Source: a virus. From it: 30,276 bases of DNA. Each line of letters opens with the position of its first letter. Within the stretch, counting starts at the first letter, position 1. Below are positions 25,647 to 30,276 of the stretch, piece after piece. Location of the stretch: positions 1 to 30,276 of the IMG/VR virus record IMGVR_UViG_3300010354_000380. One strand, written 5' to 3'. The notes beneath the pieces are model-generated. The model did no database searches and had not been told where the DNA came from. It saw nothing but the letters and a program-made list of their open reading frames with translations. Both the position numbers and the translations under genes were made by a program.

Positions 25647-25985
25647 ATGGCTGCAGTCAGAATTAATTTACAATTAGATCAAGGAGCAGATTTTTCTGCA
25701 ATTTTTAATTTAACAGATGGTGTTAAATTATTAGATTTAAATGATTATGACGTAGAAGCTTATTTTGGATATAATTATTCTACGGATAATAAAATTAGTT
25801 TTGACGTGAATATTTTAGATGCTGTAAATGGAAAGGTAGAATTACTTTTGACTTCAACTCAAACATCACAATTAAAATTACCTAGATATGTTTATGACAT
25901 TGTGGTGACATCTTCCGAAGAACTTGGAAATAAAAAAATTAGAATCGTAGAAGGCATTTTAGAAGTTTCCCCTGGAGTATCCTGA
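25647..25985 (+). CDS. Small beta-sandwich-like fibre-associated protein (112 aa)
   Basis: This 112-residue protein shows the pattern LQLDQGADFSAIFNLTDG, LLDLNDYDVEAYFGYN, GKVELLLTSTQTSQLKLP, RYVYDIVVTSSEEL, RIVEGILEVSPGVS. This alternation (GADF, LDL..Y, L[LS]T..QT, YVYDIV, EG.LEV.PGV) is a known small phage beta-domain type usually encoded just before tail fibres, seemingly of Ig-like or fibre-base type. I know no assigned function. It begins 10 bases after AAGGGG in the terminator arm. Its stop overlaps the start of the collagen-like gene (TGATG), so the two are translationally coupled. A likely role is a base or attachment piece for the fibre; this is inferred. Confidence 0.85.
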   Translation: MAAVRINLQLDQGADFSAIFNLTDGVKLLDLNDYDVEAYFGYNYSTDNKISFDVNILDAVNGKVELLLTSTQTSQLKLPRYVYDIVVTSSEELGNKKIRIVEGILEVSPGVS

Positions 25986-28900
25986 TGGCAGAATATACAG
26001 TTCCTGTAAGCACTGGTACAAGTGAAACAACCGCTTCAACTGGAGGTGATGTTCAATATAATGCGACTGTAGCTGGAACGGGAGAAGCAACAACAGGTAC
26101 AGTTTTACAAGGAACTCAAGGTATACAAGGTACTCAAGGTATACAAGGAACTCAAGGACTTGATGGATTACAGGGATTATCTGGTTCTCAGGGTTTAATA
26201 GGATTAACAGGTGTCCAAGGAAGTCAGGGTACTCAAGGATTTAAAGGGAATACTGGCAATCAAGGAACACAAGGAACAGACGGTGCTCAAGGAATTAGGG
26301 GTACGGTAGGATCTCAGGGAACAGACGGAATACAAGGTCAAAGAGGATTAGTTGGAACTCCTGGATCGCAAGGTAGTCAAGGTATTCAGGGTAGACAAGG
26401 AACTCAAGGTTTTAGGGGATCTCAAGGACTTAATGGATTACAAGGTAACCAAGGAGTTCAAGGAAGACAAGGAACTCAAGGGATTCAAGGAGAACGTGGA
26501 TTAATTGGATTTAAAGGTGATACTGGTTCACAAGGTTCTCAAGGTATTCAAGGTGAACTAGGTATACAAGGACCTTATGGATTACAAGGATTAACTGGAT
26601 CTGGTGCTCAAGGTTCTCAAGGTACTGATGGTATTCAAGGATTTTATGGATCACAAGGAATACAAGGTGGTATAGGAATCCAAGGAGAACGTGGAGTACA
26701 AGGTAATAGAGGATTTATAGGAGATGTTGGATCCCAAGGAATTCAAGGACAAAAAGGATTAGTTGGAGAGCCAGGAACTCAAGGATTACAAGGAGTTAGA
26801 GGTCCAGTTGGTTCTGGTGGATTACAAGGAACTCAAGGAATACAAGGTCAACGAGGTATTGGATTACAGGGATCTCAAGGTATTCAAGGTGATCTTGGAA
26901 TACAAGGATTCAAAGGCTCCCAAGGAATACAAGGAGAAAGGGGGCTTAAAGGTGATACTGGTACACAAGGAACTACTGGTATTCAAGGATTTTATGGGAC
27001 ACAAGGATCAACTGGTGCTGGTGCTCAAGGTTCTCAAGGTACTGATGGTATTCAAGGACCCGATGGATTACAGGGAGCACAAGGACAAAGAGGTTTACAA
27101 GGTTTACAGGGAATTCAAGGAGCACAAGGAAATCAAGGAACAACTGGACAATCTGGAGCCGATGGCTCTCAAGGAGCGAGAGGTTTTACTGGCACAACAG
27201 GGTCTCAAGGATCTCAAGGTGTTCAAGGAAATTTAGGAAACCAAGGAATCCAAGGTGTTAAAGGAGCATTAGGAGAACAGGGTATCCAAGGATTTACTGG
27301 CACCCAAGGGCTTACTGGTATCCAAGGTAGACAAGGAATTCAAGGAGAAAAAGGATTTACTGGAAATACTGGTTCTCAAGGTTCTTCTGGTATTCAAGGA
27401 CTTACAGGATCTCAAGGTTCCAGAGGATTGCAAGGAATTGAGGGTCAAGGTGCTCAAGGAATTCAAGGAGCCAAAGGAAATGTAGGTAATGATGGAATAC
27501 AAGGTATTCAAGGACAAAGGGGACTTATTGGAAGTCCTGGTCCTCAAGGATTAACTGGAATACAAGGTGATTTAGGAATACAAGGACCTAGAGGACCACA
27601 AGGACTTCAAGGAATTATTGGTATACAAGGCAATCAGGGAGTTCAAGGTAGACAAGGAATTCAAGGTGAAAAGGGAATTCAAGGTGATTATGGTATTCAA
27701 GGAGCACAGGGAATCCAAGGTCCACAAGGATCTCAAGGAACTACAGGAATTCAAGGTAGACAAGGAACTCAAGGTTCTCAAGGTCTACATGGACAATTTG
27801 CTGGACAAGGCATTCAAGGACCTCAAGGACCTCAAGGTAACGAAGGAAGACAGGGAATTCAAGGAACTCAAGGTTTAAGAGGAATTCAAGGAGAAAGAGG
27901 ATTTCAAGGTACTCAAGGAATTCAAGGTAGACAAGGAATTCAAGGAACCAGGGGTATTCAGGGAGAAGAAGGGCTACAAGGAATTCAAGGTTCTCAAGGA
28001 GTTCAGGGAGTTCAAGGGCGCCAAGGAATTCAAGGCGAAAGAGGGATTCAAGGAAATCAAGGAACTCAAGGTATTCAAGGAAGACAAGGACCACAAGGAA
28101 CTACAGGTATTCAAGGAAATCTTGGAAATCAAGGTATTCAAGGAAATCAAGGACCTCAAGGTACTATTGGTATCCAAGGACCTTATGGTGTACAAGGAGC
28201 AACTGGAAGTTTTGGTGGAGCAACATTTGATTATACTTTTTCATCAGATATTGAAAATACAAATCCAGGTTCAGGAAAATTAAAATTAAATTCAGTAAGC
28301 TTTAGTCAAAGCACCTTATTGTATATCAGTCAATTTGATGATCAATCAAATTCTAATTATAATTTCTTGCTAACTATTGATGATTCAAGTTCTTCTATTC
28401 GTGGTCATTTCACAATTAGACCAAAATCTGATTCTACGAAGTTTGCAATTTTTGCTATAACTAATGATATTTCATATAATTCAGTTGATAATTATTTTGC
28501 AGTTCCAATATCTTACTTATCTGGAGATAATTCATATTTAAATAATGAAGATGTTTTAATTACTTTTGCAAGAACTGGAGATATAGGTCCAAGTGGACCG
28601 CAAGGATCCCAAGGTACTACTGGTATTCAAGGACCTTATGGTGTACAAGGATCAATTGGCGCTGGCATTCAAGGTCCTCAAGGTCTTCAAGGTACAGATG
28701 GTATTCAAGGAAGACAAGGAGTACAAGGATCTAGAGGATTTACAGGAAATACTGGTATTCAAGGAATTCAAGGAGATCTTGGAATACAAGGATTTTATGG
28801 TAATCAAGGAACTCAAGGAATTCAAGGTGTTCAAGGACCTCAAGGTACATATGGAACCCAAGGATTTCAAGGTATTCAAGGACTTCAAGGTAGACAAGGA

Positions 28901-30276
28901 ATACAAGGAGAACAAGGTATTCAAGGCAACCAAGGTACTCAAGGACTAAGAGGATTTACTGGAGACATTGGACCACAAGGTATTATTGGACTAACTGGTA
29001 TTCAAGGTAATACTGGTATTCAAGGCAATCAAGGTACTCAGGGTGTTCAAGGATTTCACGGAATAATTGGTAGCATTTCTTTGGATGTATCTAGTTATGG
29101 AGTTTCTGGATATCTATTACAAGGATCAAATACGTTAAATCCAAAAATAATTTTAGCAAGAGGAATTACTTATTACATTAATGTAAATGCTAGTGGTCAT
29201 CCTTTTTGGATAAAAACAACAAAAACTAATGGAACTGACAATGCATATACTGAAGGAATTTTAAACAATGGCGAAGATTCTGGATTAATTACTTTCCAAG
29301 TACCTCAAACTGCTCCTGATATTTTATATTATAACTGTCAATTCCATTCATCTATGAGTGGTACTATAGAAATCAATGATTTAGGAGAATTAGGACCTCA
29401 AGGAGCACAAGGTATCCAAGGCATTCAGGGTCTTCAAGGTGTTCAAGGAGAAAGAGGTATACAAGGCGCTCAAGGCATTCAAGGTAATCAAGGAACTCAA
29501 GGAATAAGAGGACAGCAAGGAATTCAAGGAGAGTTTGGTACACAAGGATCTCAAGGAAGACAAGGCATACAAGGAGTCCAAGGAGAAAAAGGTATTCAAG
29601 GTAATACTGGTATACAAGGTAATGAGGGATTACAAGGAGTCCAAGGAGAATCTATTCAAGGTATCCAAGGATTACAGGGATCACAAGGAACTACAGGTAT
29701 TCAAGGCGCACAAGGTTTTGTTGGTATTCAAGGTTTTGATGGTGCTCAAGGACTTCAAGGAAATCCTGGAATTCAAGGTCTTCAAGGAGAAGAAGGAAGA
29801 GGTCTTAATATATTAGGTTCTGTTGATGGAGTTTCTGAATTACCTGGATATCCAATAACATATATGGGATTAATTGGAGATGCATATATTGTTAGTGATA
29901 GTGGATCTTTGTTTATTTGGAATGGAAGTTTTTGGGAAGATGTTGGTCAAATTGTTGGTCCACCTGGAGATATTGGACCACAAGGTATACAAGGAGGACA
30001 AGGAATAAGTGGTGCATTCGTAGGTCAAGGTGTTCAAGGTCCAAGAGGATTTCAAGGAATTCAAGGTCTACAAGGAAATCAAGGTCTTCATGGAGAGTTT
30101 GCAGGACAAGGTGTTCAAGGACCTCAAGGTGTACAAGGTAATATAGGAATACAAGGTAGTACTGGATCTCAAGGATCTCAAGGATTGCAAGGAGCACAAG
30201 GAACTCAAGGAATACAAGGACAAATTGGTACACAAGGTCTTGATGGATTATTTGCTGGTCAAGGGGCGCAAGGTCC
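25985..30276 (+). CDS. Collagen-like fibre protein with three globular inserts (partial, over 1430 aa)
   Basis: The ATG at 25985 overlaps the previous stop by one base. I checked the frame at intervals; it stays open to the window end, so the 3' end is missing. After a Ser/Thr/Gly-rich head (residues 1-42) come Gly-X-Y collagen repeats: 43-739, 866-1029, 1137-1271 and 1326 onward. Gln dominates the Y position (GIQGTQG, GPQGLQG) and Pro is rare, so stability does not rest on hydroxyproline. Globular insert 1 (740-865) begins GATFDYTFSSDIENTNPGSG, a known phage module. Insert 2 (1030-1136) is cupredoxin-like with His1072, Cys1118, His1121 and Met1124. Insert 3 (1272-1325) has GDAYIVSDSGSLFIWNGSFW, a small module common in phage fibres. 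Trimeric collagen-like rods are typical of fibres or decorations that contact the host. Internal near-identical repeats invite recombination. Confidence 0.88.
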   Translation, partial: MAEYTVPVSTGTSETTASTGGDVQYNATVAGTGEATTGTVLQGTQGIQGTQGIQGTQGLDGLQGLSGSQGLIGLTGVQGSQGTQGFKGNTGNQGTQGTDGAQGIRGTVGSQGTDGIQGQRGLVGTPGSQGSQGIQGRQGTQGFRGSQGLNGLQGNQGVQGRQGTQGIQGERGLIGFKGDTGSQGSQGIQGELGIQGPYGLQGLTGSGAQGSQGTDGIQGFYGSQGIQGGIGIQGERGVQGNRGFIGDVGSQGIQGQKGLVGEPGTQGLQGVRGPVGSGGLQGTQGIQGQRGIGLQGSQGIQGDLGIQGFKGSQGIQGERGLKGDTGTQGTTGIQGFYGTQGSTGAGAQGSQGTDGIQGPDGLQGAQGQRGLQGLQGIQGAQGNQGTTGQSGADGSQGARGFTGTTGSQGSQGVQGNLGNQGIQGVKGALGEQGIQGFTGTQGLTGIQGRQGIQGEKGFTGNTGSQGSSGIQGLTGSQGSRGLQGIEGQGAQGIQGAKGNVGNDGIQGIQGQRGLIGSPGPQGLTGIQGDLGIQGPRGPQGLQGIIGIQGNQGVQGRQGIQGEKGIQGDYGIQGAQGIQGPQGSQGTTGIQGRQGTQGSQGLHGQFAGQGIQGPQGPQGNEGRQGIQGTQGLRGIQGERGFQGTQGIQGRQGIQGTRGIQGEEGLQGIQGSQGVQGVQGRQGIQGERGIQGNQGTQGIQGRQGPQGTTGIQGNLGNQGIQGNQGPQGTIGIQGPYGVQGATGSFGGATFDYTFSSDIENTNPGSGKLKLNSVSFSQSTLLYISQFDDQSNSNYNFLLTIDDSSSSIRGHFTIRPKSDSTKFAIFAITNDISYNSVDNYFAVPISYLSGDNSYLNNEDVLITFARTGDIGPSGPQGSQGTTGIQGPYGVQGSIGAGIQGPQGLQGTDGIQGRQGVQGSRGFTGNTGIQGIQGDLGIQGFYGNQGTQGIQGVQGPQGTYGTQGFQGIQGLQGRQGIQGEQGIQGNQGTQGLRGFTGDIGPQGIIGLTGIQGNTGIQGNQGTQGVQGFHGIIGSISLDVSSYGVSGYLLQGSNTLNPKIILARGITYYINVNASGHPFWIKTTKTNGTDNAYTEGILNNGEDSGLITFQVPQTAPDILYYNCQFHSSMSGTIEINDLGELGPQGAQGIQGIQGLQGVQGERGIQGAQGIQGNQGTQGIRGQQGIQGEFGTQGSQGRQGIQGVQGEKGIQGNTGIQGNEGLQGVQGESIQGIQGLQGSQGTTGIQGAQGFVGIQGFDGAQGLQGNPGIQGLQGEEGRGLNILGSVDGVSELPGYPITYMGLIGDAYIVSDSGSLFIWNGSFWEDVGQIVGPPGDIGPQGIQGGQGISGAFVGQGVQGPRGFQGIQGLQGNQGLHGEFAGQGVQGPQGVQGNIGIQGSTGSQGSQGLQGAQGTQGIQGQIGTQGLDGLFAGQGAQG
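26111..30276 (+). repeat. Collagen-coding repeat DNA (9-nt period, CAAGG-rich)
   Basis: The DNA consists of 9-nt units in the form GGN NNN CAA, with many exact 12-24-nt matches such as GGAATTCAAGGT or GGTATTCAAGG. It is interrupted at about 28202-28588, 29072-29392 and 29800-29950 by normal coding DNA for globular inserts. The regularity leaves long open frames in other frames and on the - strand, which are not genes. Confidence 0.9.

Noticed and set aside
26763-30233. Long open frames on both strands inside the collagen region, with Leu/Ser-rich or Lys/Glu-rich products
   Set aside because: They are shadows of the 9-nt GGN-NNN-CAA repeat read in other frames. They have low-complexity products and no ribosome-binding sites, and the collagen frame is open across all of them.

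Overview
The window reads as part of a marine T4-like myovirus, most likely a cyanophage of Prochlorococcus or Synechococcus. The evidence is a colinear run of baseplate-wedge genes on the + strand (homologues of T4 gp25, gp6, gp7 and gp8), a PAAR spike-tip protein, a giant DUF4815-type structural protein, T4-type late promoters (TATAAATA), very AT-rich coding sequence and a collagen-like fibre. I see no tRNA, rRNA, IS element, CRISPR array or photosynthesis gene. Every gene I can support is on the + strand.

Layout. 1-313: a small, relatively GC-rich KTSC-like gene closed by a good terminator. 314-935: a non-coding, AT-rich region with a 25-bp perfect inverted repeat, a 34-bp-period array of TATAAAGAATAA units and an 11-bp palindrome. 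936-2132: small genes (two overlapping hypotheticals, PAAR tip, a basic 46-aa protein, a terminator, a 66-aa protein). 2128-14621: the baseplate wedge block gp25, gp6, gp7 (2594 aa), a 177-aa protein and gp8, with a tandem late promoter before gp8. 14657-23002: a 2781-aa DUF4815-type structural protein. 23004-25589: a small coiled-coil gene, a GH130-like five-bladed-propeller glycosidase gene, a TPR plus FkbM-type methyltransferase gene and another small coiled-coil gene. 25606-25641: a terminator whose loop holds a late promoter. 25647-30276: a small beta protein and a collagen-like fibre gene that runs off the window.

How the parts fit. gp25, gp6, gp7 and gp8 build the baseplate wedge around the spike capped by the PAAR protein. 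The 2781-aa protein is probably a peripheral baseplate or fibre-attachment component. The collagen-like protein is probably a host-contact fibre or virion decoration. The glycosidase-like and methyltransferase genes between them suggest glycan processing or modification linked to adsorption, but this is inferred from position.

The least ordinary observations are these. The gp7 homologue appears to be the C-terminal half of T4 gp7 split by about 1,500 residues of inserted modules. The same three kinds of beta module recur in gp7, gp8, the 177-aa protein and the DUF4815 protein. A cupredoxin-like domain with a full His-Cys-His-Met ligand set interrupts the collagen fibre. A combined terminator, late promoter and ribosome-binding site sits upstream of the fibre operon.
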